The notes beneath the pieces were generated by a model, which ran no database searches, was not told the DNA's origin, and saw only the letters and a program-made list of their open reading frames with translations. From DASUBV01 sp035763085 (GTDB lineage Bacteria > Actinomycetota > Actinomycetes > Streptosporangiales > Streptosporangiaceae): DNA of 64,000 nucleotides. The stretch lies in NCBI GenBank assembly GCA_035763085.1, contig DASUBV010000150.1, forward strand, positions 62,001-126,000, read 5' to 3'. Both the position numbers and the translations under genes were made by a program. Positions 42,934-51,579 of this stretch are shown here, piece after piece (within the stretch, counting starts at the first letter, position 1; each line of letters starts with the position of its first letter).

Positions 42934-44724
42934 CTAAGAGGCCGGGCTGGCGGGCGCGCCCGAGCCAGCCGGGCCGGCCGAGGCAGGCGGGGCGGCGGGG
43001 GCGGCGTCGATGCCGGCTTCCTTGCGCTGCTCGGCCGTGATCGGTGTCGGGGCGCCGGTCAGCGGGTCGTGGCCGGAGGCCGCCTTGGGGAAGGCGATGA
43101 CGTCGCGGATCGACTCCCGGCCGGTCAGCAGCATCAGCAGCCGGTCCCAGCCGAACGCGATCCCGCCGTGCGGCGGCGGCCCGAAGCGCAGCGCGTCCAG
43201 CAGGAAGCCGAACTGCGACGTCGCCTCCTCGCGGCTCAGCCCGATCACGTCGAACACCCGCTGCTGCATGTCCGGGCGGTGGATCCGGATTGAGCCGCCG
43301 CCGATCTCGGTCCCGTTGCAGACGATGTCGTACGCGTCGGCCAGCGCCGCGCCGGGCTCGCCGTCGAACTTGTCCGCCCACTCCGGCAGCGGCGAGGTGA
43401 ACGGGTGGTGCACGGCGGTCCAGCCGCCCGCCTCGTCCTCCTCGAACATCGGCGCGTCCACCACCCAGGTGAACGCCCACGCCTGCGGGTCGATCAGCTC
43501 GCAGCGGTAGCCGATCTCCAGCCGGGCCGCGCCCAGCAGCGCCCGCGCCTGGCTGGCCGGGCCGGCCGCGAAGAACACCGCGTCACCAGGGCCCGCGCCC
43601 ACCGCGGCCGGCAGCCCGGCGCGCTCGCCGGCGGACAGGTTCCTGGCCACCGGGCCCGCGTCGGCGACCGCGCCCCCGGCGTCGATCAGCACGTAGCCCA
43701 GCCCGCGCGCCCCGCGCGACTTCGCCCATTCCTGCCAGCCGTCCAGCTCCCTGCGGGACTGCCCGGCACCGCCGGGCATGACCACCCCGCCGACATACGG
43801 GGCCTGGAACACCCGGAACTCGGTCTGCCCGAAGAACTCGGTCAGGTCGGTGAGCTCCTGCCCGAACCGCAGGTCCGGCTTGTCCGAGCCGTACTTCGCC
43901 ATCGCGTCGGCGTAGGTCATCTGCGGGATCGGCAGCTGCACCTGGTAGCCGGCGATCTCCGACCACAGCCGCTGCACCAGCGTCTCGGCCACCGTCACCA
44001 CGTCCTGCCGGGTGACGAACGACATCTCGATGTCGATCTGGGTGAACTCCGGCTGCCGGTCGGCCCGGAAGTCCTCGTCCCGGAAGCACCGCACCAGCTG
44101 GTAGTAGCGCTCCAGGCCGGACACCATCAGCAGCTGCTTGAACAGCTGCGGGGACTGCGGCAGCGCGTACCAGTGGCCGGGCCGCAGCCGCACCGGGACC
44201 AGGAAGTCGCGCGCGCCCTCGGGCGTCGACCGGGTCAGGAACGGCGTCTCCACGTTCACGAAGTCGTGCTCGCGCATCACGTCGCTGACCAGGTAGGCCG
44301 CCTTCGACCGGGCGCGCAGCGCGGCGGCCATGTCGGAGCGCCGGATGTCGAGGTAGCGGTACTTCAGCCGCACTTCCTCGCTCAGCTCGCCGCCGCCCTC
44401 GATCGGGAACGGCAGCGGGTCGGCCTCGGCCAGCACCTCCACGGTGGTGGCAGCCACCTCGATGTCGCCGGTGGGCAGCTCAGGGTTCTCGTTCCCGGCC
44501 GGCCGGGCCTGCACCGTCCCGGTGACCAGCACGCAGTACTCCGCGCGCAGGTCATGGGCGGCGTCCTCGGAGCGCAGCACCACCTGGACGATGCCGCTGG
44601 CGTCGCGCAGGTCAATGAAGACCACGCCGCCGTGGTCGCGGCGGCGGGCCACCCAGCCGGCCAGGGTGACCTGCTGGCCTGCCGCGTCGGCACGCAGCGT
44701 GCCTGCATCGTGGGTGCGGATCAT
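42934..44724 (-). CDS. aspS: Aspartyl-tRNA synthetase
   Basis: Class II synthetase, 596 residues. An OB-fold anticodon-binding domain (VTLAGWVARRRDHGGVVFID) is followed by the catalytic core with motif 2 (CFRDEDFRADRQPEFTQIDI), the bacterial GAD insertion and motif 3 (GIAFGWDRLLMLL). FTSPLPEW matches the class with relaxed or discriminating use of tRNA-Asn, not decidable here. The last 30 residues are Ala/Pro-rich. hisS, usually just upstream in actinobacteria, is absent; the next gene is the metallo-hydrolase 124 nt away. Confidence 0.95.
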   Translation of the reverse strand: MIRTHDAGTLRADAAGQQVTLAGWVARRRDHGGVVFIDLRDASGIVQVVLRSEDAAHDLRAEYCVLVTGTVQARPAGNENPELPTGDIEVAATTVEVLAEADPLPFPIEGGGELSEEVRLKYRYLDIRRSDMAAALRARSKAAYLVSDVMREHDFVNVETPFLTRSTPEGARDFLVPVRLRPGHWYALPQSPQLFKQLLMVSGLERYYQLVRCFRDEDFRADRQPEFTQIDIEMSFVTRQDVVTVAETLVQRLWSEIAGYQVQLPIPQMTYADAMAKYGSDKPDLRFGQELTDLTEFFGQTEFRVFQAPYVGGVVMPGGAGQSRRELDGWQEWAKSRGARGLGYVLIDAGGAVADAGPVARNLSAGERAGLPAAVGAGPGDAVFFAAGPASQARALLGAARLEIGYRCELIDPQAWAFTWVVDAPMFEEDEAGGWTAVHHPFTSPLPEWADKFDGEPGAALADAYDIVCNGTEIGGGSIRIHRPDMQQRVFDVIGLSREEATSQFGFLLDALRFGPPPHGGIAFGWDRLLMLLTGRESIRDVIAFPKAASGHDPLTGAPTPITAEQRKEAGIDAAPAAPPASAGPAGSGAPASPAS

Positions 44725-44848
44725 CGCTCCCAGCCCCTCTTTCTCAGTTCAGTGTCATGGTCAGTACGTGGTGCCGGCCCGGTCCGGGCGCCAGCGGGCC
44801 CGGCGGTGCGGGCCGCGGCGCGGCAGCCGGCCGGGCTCGCGCCGTGGT

Positions 44849-45544
44849 TCACAGCCCGCGGCCGGGCCCTGCGGACGGGGTAAGCCCGGCCAGGTACGGG
44901 TTGCCGGCCCGCTCGGTCCCGATGGTCGTCTGCGGCCCGTGCCCGGACAGCACGACGGTCTCCTCGGGCAGCGGCAGGCACACCCGCGCCAGGCTCTCCA
45001 GGATCGTGGCATAGTGCCCGCCGGGCAGGTCCACCCGCCCGATGGATCCGGCGAACAGCAGGTCGCCGCTGAACAGCGTGCCCGGCTCGGCCGCCCCGGA
45101 CGGCAGCCGGAACGTCAGCGAGCCCGGCGTGTGCCCCGGCGCGTGATCCACCGTCAGCGCCACCCCGGCCAGGTCCAGCGTCATCCCGTCCGCCAGCTCC
45201 ACCACGTCGTCGGGCTCGGTGAAAGTCAGCCCGCCGAACAGCTGCTGGCCCGCGCCCAGCGGCAGCCCCTTCGCCGGGTCGCTGAGCAGCGCCCGGTCGG
45301 CCGGGTGGATGTAGGCCGGGATGCCGCGCGCCCCGCACACCGGCGCCACCGACCACACATGATCGATGTGCCCGTGGGTCAGCAGCACCGCGGCCGGGCG
45401 CAGCCGGTAGCGGGCGGTGAGCTCGGCGATCCCCGCCTCGGCGTCCTGGCCGGGGTCGATGATCAGGCACTCCTCGCCCGGCGCCGGCGCCACGAGGTAG
45501 CAGTTCGCCGCGAAGGCTCCGGCCGGGAACCCGGCGATGAGCAC
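44849..45544 (-). CDS. Metallo-beta-lactamase-fold hydrolase (glyoxalase II-like)
   Basis: 231 residues with THGHIDH (HxHxDH metal motif at about 57-62), the further metal His in DHAPGHTPGS and Asp in FSGDLLFAGSIGR, ending in VLSGHGPQTTIG. This is the compact YcbL-type branch found near aspS/hisS and relA in actinobacteria; the substrate is probably a thioester but unproven. GTG 45544 follows GGAGGGCAC. It is divergent from the cyclophilin gene. Confidence 0.88.
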   Translation of the reverse strand: MLIAGFPAGAFAANCYLVAPAPGEECLIIDPGQDAEAGIAELTARYRLRPAAVLLTHGHIDHVWSVAPVCGARGIPAYIHPADRALLSDPAKGLPLGAGQQLFGGLTFTEPDDVVELADGMTLDLAGVALTVDHAPGHTPGSLTFRLPSGAAEPGTLFSGDLLFAGSIGRVDLPGGHYATILESLARVCLPLPEETVVLSGHGPQTTIGTERAGNPYLAGLTPSAGPGRGL

Positions 45545-45932
45545 GTGCCCTCCTCAGATGCAAAGCGGGATACGAAACGGGGGTGACCCAGCGTGGACCA
45601 GGCTACCGAGGCTGCTGCCCGGCCGCGTGCTGGTACTGGCCGCGAGCGGCCAGGACCGCAAGACTAGGAGGCACTGGCGTGAGCAGGGCGCGGACCAGCC
45701 CGGGAACCGGGCTGGGACCGCCGGGCGCGCCGGCTAGCGGGTGTCGCGGACGAGCGGCTGCGGGCGAGGACACGGCTGTGCAGCAGTTGGTGCGTCGAAC
45801 CGATAACGGCCACACCGTCATAGTGGTTGAGCCCGGTACGATTCGCGAAGTTTCGCAGGACACTGGCAAAGACAGGCGGGGAACACGCACCCGGCAGGCC
45901 GGGTACGGCGGGTAACCAGGAGGACCGCGAGA
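45545..45932. other. Divergent promoter region between hydrolase and cyclophilin
   Basis: 388 nt with no credible gene. 45800-45870 is clearly less GC-rich and holds TACGAT (45837-45842, plus strand), a possible -10 for the cyclophilin gene with a poor -35, plus the palindrome TTCGCGAA immediately after. GGAGG for the cyclophilin GTG lies nine bases before it. Confidence 0.4.
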
Positions 45933-46781
45933 GTGGCAGGGAAGAAGGATCGCCAGCGCCGGCTGGAGCGCGAGCGCTACGAGCGCCGCATGGCCCGGCG
46001 GGTGGCTCATGATCAGCGCACCCGCAAGTGGGCCATCAGCCTCAGCGCCGCGCTGGCCGTGGTCGTGGTGGCTGTCGGCTCCTTCTTCCTGTTCCGCTCG
46101 ACCGGCGGCACCGCCAGCGCCAAGTCCGCGGCCAGTGCCAGCGCCTCGGCGTCCGCACCGGTGACGCCGACCGGCAGCCCGTCAGCGACGCCCTCAGCCG
46201 CGACGGTCACCGAGCCTGCGCACCGGTGCGCCTACACCTCGAGCCCGCCAGCGTCGCGCAAGGTCGGCACGCCCCCGGTCAGGCCCGACTACAAAGCGAC
46301 ATACCGGGCCACAATTCACACCAATCGCGGCAATATCGCCATTAACCTGCTGAACAGCAAGGCCACGTGCACCGTGAACTCGTTTGTCTACCTGGCGTCG
46401 AAGAAGTACTTCAGCAGCACCAGCTGCCACCGGCTCACCACCAGCGGCATCTTCGTGCTGCAGTGCGGGGATCCCACGGGCACGGGCTCGGGCGGGCCGG
46501 GGTATAAGTTCGCCGACGAGAACCTCACCGGGGCCAAGTACACAGCGGGGACTGTCGCGATGGCCAACTCCGGGCCGGGAACGAACGGAAGCCAGTTCTT
46601 CCTCGTCTACAAGAACAGCCTCAGCCTGCCGTCCAACTACACGCCGTTTGGCACGATAGTGAGCGGACTAAATATCATCCAGAAAGTGGCTAAGGCGGGC
46701 AGCGACAACTCCAACTCGCCGGGCGACGGCCACCCGAAGGACAAGGTCGAAATCGAGAGCGTCACTATCAAGAAGACCTGA
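45933..46781 (+). CDS. Membrane-anchored cyclophilin-type peptidyl-prolyl isomerase
   Basis: 282 residues: a basic cytoplasmic segment (about 1-33), a membrane span (about 34-55), a Ser/Ala/Pro linker and a cyclophilin domain (about 120-282) facing outward. The domain has HTNRGNIAINLL, CHRLTTSGIFVLQCGD (FHR...QGGD-like) and GTVAMANSGPGTNGSQFF. Cys at CHR and LQCGD replace usual residues. GTG 45933 with GGAGG nine bases upstream. The PPIase-DUF349-relA neighbourhood is conserved in actinomycetes. Confidence 0.9.
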   Translation: MAGKKDRQRRLERERYERRMARRVAHDQRTRKWAISLSAALAVVVVAVGSFFLFRSTGGTASAKSAASASASASAPVTPTGSPSATPSAATVTEPAHRCAYTSSPPASRKVGTPPVRPDYKATYRATIHTNRGNIAINLLNSKATCTVNSFVYLASKKYFSSTSCHRLTTSGIFVLQCGDPTGTGSGGPGYKFADENLTGAKYTAGTVAMANSGPGTNGSQFFLVYKNSLSLPSNYTPFGTIVSGLNIIQKVAKAGSDNSNSPGDGHPKDKVEIESVTIKKT

Positions 46782-46822
46782 CCGGCGCAGCCGCCAGTGA
46801 GGTAACGACCGGGAGGTACGCG

Positions 46823-48061
46823 GTGAGTACCGCAAGCGATCCGTGGGGCCGGGTGGCCGAGGACGGCACGGTCTACGTGCGTACCTCCGACGGTGAACGC
46901 CAGGTGGGGTCCTGGCAGGCGGGCAGCCCGGATGAGGCCCTGGCCTTCTTCAAGCGCAAGTTCGACACGCTGGAGACCGAGGTCAGCCTGCTGGAGCAGC
47001 GCCTGACCAGCACCGACCTGTCCCCCGTCCAGGCCAGGGCCACGATCGACCGGCTGATCGCCGCGGTCACCGACGCGCACGCGGTCGGCGACCTCGCCGG
47101 GCTGCTGGGCCGGCTGGAGAAGCTGACCGACGTCGCGAGCCGCCGCAAGGAAGAGGTCCGGGCCGCCCGCGAGCAGGCCCGCTCTGCGGCCCTGGAGATC
47201 AAGGAGCGGATCGTCGCCGAGGCCGAGCGGATCGCCGCCGAGGCCACTCACTGGAAGATCAGCGGCGAGCGGATGCGCCAGCTGCTGGAGGAGTGGAAGG
47301 CCGCGCCGCGCGGCGACCGGGCGGCCGAGACCGCGCTGTGGAAGCGGCTGTCGGCCGCCCGCAACGCCTTCACCAAGCGGCGCAAGGCCTACTTCGCCGG
47401 CCTGGAGGAGGAGCGGGAGGTGGTCCGGGCCCGCAAGGACGAGCTCGCCTCCCAGGCCGAGGCGCTGGCCGACTCCACCGACTGGGGGCCGACCGCGGCC
47501 GCCTACCGCGACCTGATGCGGTCCTGGAAGGCCGCCGGGCGGGCGGACCGGGCCACCGAGGACGAGCTGTGGGCCCGGTTCAAGACCGCCCAGGACACCT
47601 TTTTCACCGCGCGCGCGGCCATGCTGGCGGAAAAGGACGCCGCGCTGTCCCAGAACGCCGTGGCCAAGGAGCAGCTGCTGGCCGAGGCGGAGAAGCTGGT
47701 GCCGGTCAGCGACGCGCGGGCCGCGAGGTCCGCGCTGCGCGGCATCCAGGAGCGCTGGGAGCGCGCCGGCGCGGTGCCCCGCGACCAGCAGGACCGGCTG
47801 GAGGGCGGGCTGCGCCGGGTCGAGGAGGCGCTGCGCAAGGCCGAGGACACGCACTGGCGCAAGTCCAACCCCGAGGCGCTGTCGCGGGCCCGCAGCACGG
47901 TGGACCAGCTCAGGTCGGCCATCACGCAGCTGGAGGGCCAGCTGGCCCGCGCCGAGGCGTCCGGTGACGCCCAGGCCCGCCAGCGCGCGGAGGAAGCCCT
48001 GTCGGCCCGCCGCTCCTGGCTAGCCGAAGCCGAGCGCACCCTCGCCGAGTTCACAAGCTAA
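46823..48061 (+). CDS. DUF349 coiled-coil protein
   Basis: A 412-residue, highly charged helical protein with tandem DUF349 repeats, each about 75 residues with a conserved Trp: ATHWKISGERMRQLLEEWKA, STDWGPTAAAYRDLMRSWKA and repeated ALWKRL/ELWARFKTAQDTFF. GTG 46823 follows GGGAGG at six bases. The role is uncharacterised; the gene commonly neighbours relA. It follows the cyclophilin by 41 nt and converges with relA across a strong hairpin region. Confidence 0.88.
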   Translation: MSTASDPWGRVAEDGTVYVRTSDGERQVGSWQAGSPDEALAFFKRKFDTLETEVSLLEQRLTSTDLSPVQARATIDRLIAAVTDAHAVGDLAGLLGRLEKLTDVASRRKEEVRAAREQARSAALEIKERIVAEAERIAAEATHWKISGERMRQLLEEWKAAPRGDRAAETALWKRLSAARNAFTKRRKAYFAGLEEEREVVRARKDELASQAEALADSTDWGPTAAAYRDLMRSWKAAGRADRATEDELWARFKTAQDTFFTARAAMLAEKDAALSQNAVAKEQLLAEAEKLVPVSDARAARSALRGIQERWERAGAVPRDQQDRLEGGLRRVEEALRKAEDTHWRKSNPEALSRARSTVDQLRSAITQLEGQLARAEASGDAQARQRAEEALSARRSWLAEAERTLAEFTS

Positions 48062-48099
48062 GCAGCGCACGGCAGCGTCTGCTGAGGTGGAGTGTTAGC

Positions 48100-48119
48100 C
48101 CAGGGGGATCACCCCCTGG
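48100..48119. terminator. Hairpin after the DUF349 gene
   Basis: CCAGGGGG-ATCA-CCCCCTGG, a perfect 8-bp stem about 40 nt after the DUF349 stop. C-rich repeats follow (ACCCCC and GGACCCCCTGG), similar to GGGGG/CCCCC REP-like sequences between actinomycete genes. It could terminate either strand. Confidence 0.55.
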
Positions 48120-48162
48120 AACCCCCAGACCGGAGGCGTCCCGCCCCCGGACCCCCTGGTGG

Positions 48163-48207
48163 GCCGTTGAGATCCGGCCACCCTGCGGGCGTCCGGATCT
48201 CAACGGC
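48163..48207. terminator. Long inverted repeat between convergent DUF349 and relA genes
   Basis: GCCGTTGAGATCCGG (48163-48177) and CCGGATCTCAACGGC (48193-48207) are exact 15-bp inverse complements around a 15-nt loop. Placed between two converging genes, it is a likely bidirectional terminator. AAA follows on the plus strand. Confidence 0.65.
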
Positions 48208-48267
48208 AAAGGCTCGGGGCTGGAGTGGCGGGCGAGGAAGCTCACCAAACGGGCCGTCGGCGCCAGC

Positions 48268-48284
48268 CTCTTGCTGCTATCAGC
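48268..48284 (+). repeat. Recurrent motif copy E (CTCTTGCTGCTATCAGC)
   Basis: One mismatch in the core (GTT to GCT); 20 nt past the relA stop, beyond the long inverted repeat. On the minus strand CTGCTGATAGCAG can form a small hairpin. Confidence 0.55.
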
Positions 48285-48303
48285 AGGCTCGCCGGGGAGA
48301 AAC

Positions 48304-50928
48304 TCAGCTGGTGACGCGGTAGACGTCGTAGACGCCGTCGACCGAGCGGACGGCGCGCAGCACGTGGCCCAGGTGCTTGGGGTCGCCCATCTCGAAGGTG
48401 AACTTGCTGAACGCGACCCGGTCCCTGGTTGTCGCGACCGTCGCGGACAGGATGTTCACGTGCTGGTCGGAGAGCGTCCGGGTCACGTCGGACAGCAGGC
48501 CGGTACGGTCCAGCGCCTCGACCTGGATGGCGACCAGGAACTGCGAGCCCTCGCGCGGCGACCAGCGCACGCTGACCTGCCGCTCGGCCTGGGACTGCAG
48601 CAGGTGCTGCAGGTTCACGCAGTTGGTCCGGTGCACCGAGACCCCGTTGCCGCGGGTGACGAACCCGGTGATCTGGTCGCCGGGGACCGGCGTGCAGCAC
48701 TTCGACAGCCGCGCCCAGACATCGGCCGCGTCCTCGACCACCACGCCGGAGTCGCCCGTGGACGGCAGCGGCCGCGGCGCCTTGGCCGGCAGCGTCGTCT
48801 CGGCCAGGTCCTCCTCGGCGCCGGCCATCCCGCCCGCGGACTTGATCAGCTTGCCGATCACCGACTGGGCGCTGACGTGGCCCTCGCCGATGGCGGTGTA
48901 CAGCGCGGTCAGGTCGGCGTAGCGCAGCTCCCGGGCGATCACGTTGAGCGCGTCGGCGGTGGCCAGCCGCTGCAGCGGCAGGCCCTGCTTGCGCATCGCC
49001 CGGGCGATCGCCGCCTTGCCGTTCTCGGCGGCAGCCTCGCGGCGCTCCTTGGAGAACCAGTGCCGGATCTTGTTGCGGGCCCGCGGGCTCTGCACGAAGC
49101 CCAGCCAGTCCCGGCTCGGCCCGGAGTCGGTGGCCTTGGAGGTGAAGATCTCCACCGTGTCGCCGTTGTCCAGCGCGCTCTCCAGCGCGACCAGGCGGCC
49201 GTTGACCCGCGCGCCGATGGTCCGGTGCCCGACCTCGGTGTGGATCGCGTAGGCGAAGTCCACCGGGGTGGCGCCCTGCGGCAGCGCGATGACCTCGCCG
49301 CGCGGGGTGAACACGTAGACCTCGGCGGCGCCCAGGTCGAAGCGCAGCGAGTCGAGGAACTCGGCCGGGTCGGCGGTCTCCCGCTGCCAGTCGACCAGCT
49401 GGCGCAGCCAGGCCATGTCGGAGGCGCCGCCGGAGGCCATCTCCTCCTTGTACTTCCAGTGCGCCGCGACGCCGTACTCCGCGCGCTTGTGCATGCTCCA
49501 GGTGCGGATCTGCAGCTCGACCGGCTTGCCCTCGGGGCCGATCACCGTCGTGTGCAGCGACTGGTACATGTTGAACTTCGGCATCGCGATGTAGTCCTTG
49601 AACCGGCCAGGGACCGGATTCCATCGCGCGTGAATGATGCCCAGGGCCGCGTAGCAGTCGCGCACCGAGTCGACCAGCACCCGGATGCCCATCAGGTCGT
49701 AGATGTCATCGAACCCGACATTGCGGGCGATCATCTTCTGGTAGACGGAGTAGTAGTGCTTGGGCCGCCCGGTCACCCTGGCCTTGATCTTGGCGTCCCG
49801 CAGGTCCACCACGACCTCGTCGCTGACCTCGGCCAGGAACATCTCCCGGCGCGGGGCGCGCTCGGCCACCAGCCGGGCGATCTCGTCGTAGCGCTTGGGG
49901 TAGAGCATGGCGAACGCCAGGTCCTCCAGCTCCCACTTGACCGTGTTCATGCCCAGCCGGTGCGCCAGCGGGGCAAAGATCTCCAGGACCTCGCGGGACT
50001 TCTGCTCCTGCTTGGGCCGCGGCAGGTAGCGCAGCGTGCGCATGTTGTGCAGCCGGTCGGCGAGCTTGATCACCAGCACCCGGATGTCGCGGGACATCGC
50101 CACGACCATCTTGCGGACGGTCTCGGCCTGCGCCGCGTCCCCGTACTTGACCTTGTCCAGCTTGGTCACGCCGTCGACCAGGGCGGCGATGTCGTCGCCG
50201 AAGTCCTTGCGCAGCTCCTCGAGGGTGTAGTCGGTGTCCTCGATGGTGTCGTGCAGCAGGGCCGCGCACAGCGTCTCGGTGTTCATGCCCAGCTCGGCGA
50301 GGATCGTGGTGACCGCCAGCGGGTGGGTGATGTAGGGGTCGCCGCTCTTGCGGTCCTGGCCCCGGTGCAGCCGCGCCGCGAACTCATACGCCCGCTCGAT
50401 GGACCGGAGGTCGGCCTTGGGGTGGGTCAGCCGCACGGTCTTGATCAGCGGCTCCAGCACCGGGTTGATGCTGCTGCCGCGGGTGGTGCCCAGCCGGGCC
50501 AGCCGCCGCCGGACCGCGGCGGTGCCGGCCGGGGTCTCCGCGCCGCTGCCCTCGGGCACGGCCACCTCGGCCCTGGCCGGGCTGCCGGAGTTGCCGCGCC
50601 CGCCGCCGTCCCGGCGCGACCCGCCCGACTTGCCGGACTTGCCGGACCGCGGGCGCCGGGCCTTGGCCGGGCGGCCGGGCCGGGCCTTAGTGCCGTTTTC
50701 CGGGCCCGAGCCGGAGCCCGGCGAGTCAGTCCCGGGGCCCGGCGGGCCGGCTGGCGTGCCGCCGGAGTCTGCCGCGGGGCGGGCCGGGCTGTCTGCGGGC
50801 ACGTCGGCAGGCCGGGTCACCCCAGTGCCCGCCGCGAGCTGGTCCTGATCGGCCGTCTCGGCCTGTCCCGCGGCCTGCTGGGTGACTCCGGTCCCGGCCT
50901 TCCCGGCCGTCGCCACGTCACCGGCCAC
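48304..50928 (-). CDS. relA: Bifunctional (p)ppGpp synthetase/hydrolase (RelA/SpoT)
   Basis: Controls the stringent response. The 874-residue protein has an HD hydrolase domain with intact HD (226-227, LLHDTIEDTDYT), a synthetase domain with GRFKDYIAMPKFNMYQSLHT (RxKD, about 442-445, the bifunctional form), TGS (VYVFTPRGEVIALPQGATPV), the conserved-Cys region (RLSKCCTPVPGD) and C-terminal ACT (VAIQVEALDRTGLLSDVTR). The N-terminal 140 residues are Ala/Gly/Pro-rich filler. GTG 50928 is preceded by GGGGAGGG. Confidence 0.95.
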   Translation of the reverse strand: MAGDVATAGKAGTGVTQQAAGQAETADQDQLAAGTGVTRPADVPADSPARPAADSGGTPAGPPGPGTDSPGSGSGPENGTKARPGRPAKARRPRSGKSGKSGGSRRDGGGRGNSGSPARAEVAVPEGSGAETPAGTAAVRRRLARLGTTRGSSINPVLEPLIKTVRLTHPKADLRSIERAYEFAARLHRGQDRKSGDPYITHPLAVTTILAELGMNTETLCAALLHDTIEDTDYTLEELRKDFGDDIAALVDGVTKLDKVKYGDAAQAETVRKMVVAMSRDIRVLVIKLADRLHNMRTLRYLPRPKQEQKSREVLEIFAPLAHRLGMNTVKWELEDLAFAMLYPKRYDEIARLVAERAPRREMFLAEVSDEVVVDLRDAKIKARVTGRPKHYYSVYQKMIARNVGFDDIYDLMGIRVLVDSVRDCYAALGIIHARWNPVPGRFKDYIAMPKFNMYQSLHTTVIGPEGKPVELQIRTWSMHKRAEYGVAAHWKYKEEMASGGASDMAWLRQLVDWQRETADPAEFLDSLRFDLGAAEVYVFTPRGEVIALPQGATPVDFAYAIHTEVGHRTIGARVNGRLVALESALDNGDTVEIFTSKATDSGPSRDWLGFVQSPRARNKIRHWFSKERREAAAENGKAAIARAMRKQGLPLQRLATADALNVIARELRYADLTALYTAIGEGHVSAQSVIGKLIKSAGGMAGAEEDLAETTLPAKAPRPLPSTGDSGVVVEDAADVWARLSKCCTPVPGDQITGFVTRGNGVSVHRTNCVNLQHLLQSQAERQVSVRWSPREGSQFLVAIQVEALDRTGLLSDVTRTLSDQHVNILSATVATTRDRVAFSKFTFEMGDPKHLGHVLRAVRSVDGVYDVYRVTS

Positions 50929-50967
50929 ATGCCCTCCCCATGGTCCGCTACGCCTTCAGTCTATCGG

Positions 50968-50973
50968 CGGACG
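50968..50973 (-). promoter_or_regulatory. Possible -10 of a relA promoter
   Basis: TAGACT on the minus strand, about 40 nt before the relA GTG, at the right place in the 108-nt apt-relA gap. The -35 region (CACGTC or GCACGT) is poor. Confidence 0.35.
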
Positions 50974-51036
50974 ATTCGGGACGTGCCGGATGGCGTTTTG
51001 CCGGTTAACTCCTGGCCAGATCCGCTGTCTGAGCGG

Positions 51037-51573
51037 TCAGACCGATACCAGAGCCTGGACCGGCACGCCCGGCAGCCGGGCCCGCCCGCCCAGGAAGCCC
51101 AGCTCCAGCAGCACGACGACCGCCTCGACCCTCGCGCCGCAGCGCCGGACCAGCTCGACGCTGGCCGCGGCCGTCCCGCCGGTGGCCAGCACGTCATCGA
51201 CCAGCAGCACCCGGTCCCCCGGCCCGAAAGCGTCCTGGTGCACCTCGATGGTGGCTGTGCCGTACTCCAGGTTGTAGGTCTCCGCGTGCGCCGGGGCGGG
51301 CAGCTTGCCCTGCTTGCGGACCGGGACAAACCCGGCGCCGAGCCGGCAGGCGACCGGCGCGGCCAGGATGAAGCCGCGGGCCTCGATCCCGGCCACCTTG
51401 TCCACCCCGGCATAGCCCGCGGCCAGGCCGTCGACGACCGCGCAGAACGCGGGGCCGTCGGCCAGCAGCGGCGTGATGTCCTTGAACAGCACGCCCGGCT
51501 GCGGGTAGTCGGGAATGTCACGGATGCGCGCCGTGATCAGGCCGACCAGATCGCCGTCCAGCTCGCTGGTCAC
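51037..51573 (-). CDS. apt: Adenine phosphoribosyltransferase
   Basis: Salvages adenine to AMP with PRPP. Across 178 residues it has the hood region ITPLLADGPAFCAVVDGLA, EARGFILAAPVA and the PRPP loop VLLVDDVLATGGTA. GTG 51573, six nt after the secF stop. A short hairpin (CCGCT/AGCGG, 51022-51036) directly follows the stop and might weakly terminate. secF-apt-relA order is standard in actinobacteria. Confidence 0.95.
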   Translation of the reverse strand: MTSELDGDLVGLITARIRDIPDYPQPGVLFKDITPLLADGPAFCAVVDGLAAGYAGVDKVAGIEARGFILAAPVACRLGAGFVPVRKQGKLPAPAHAETYNLEYGTATIEVHQDAFGPGDRVLLVDDVLATGGTAAASVELVRRCGARVEAVVVLLELGFLGGRARLPGVPVQALVSV

Positions 51574-51579
51574 GCGGCG

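Noticed and set aside
45583..45915. 110-codon plus-strand frame before the cyclophilin gene
   Set aside because: Third codon positions are unusually AT-rich for this genome where the peptide looks most protein-like, and the lower GC is better explained as promoter DNA.
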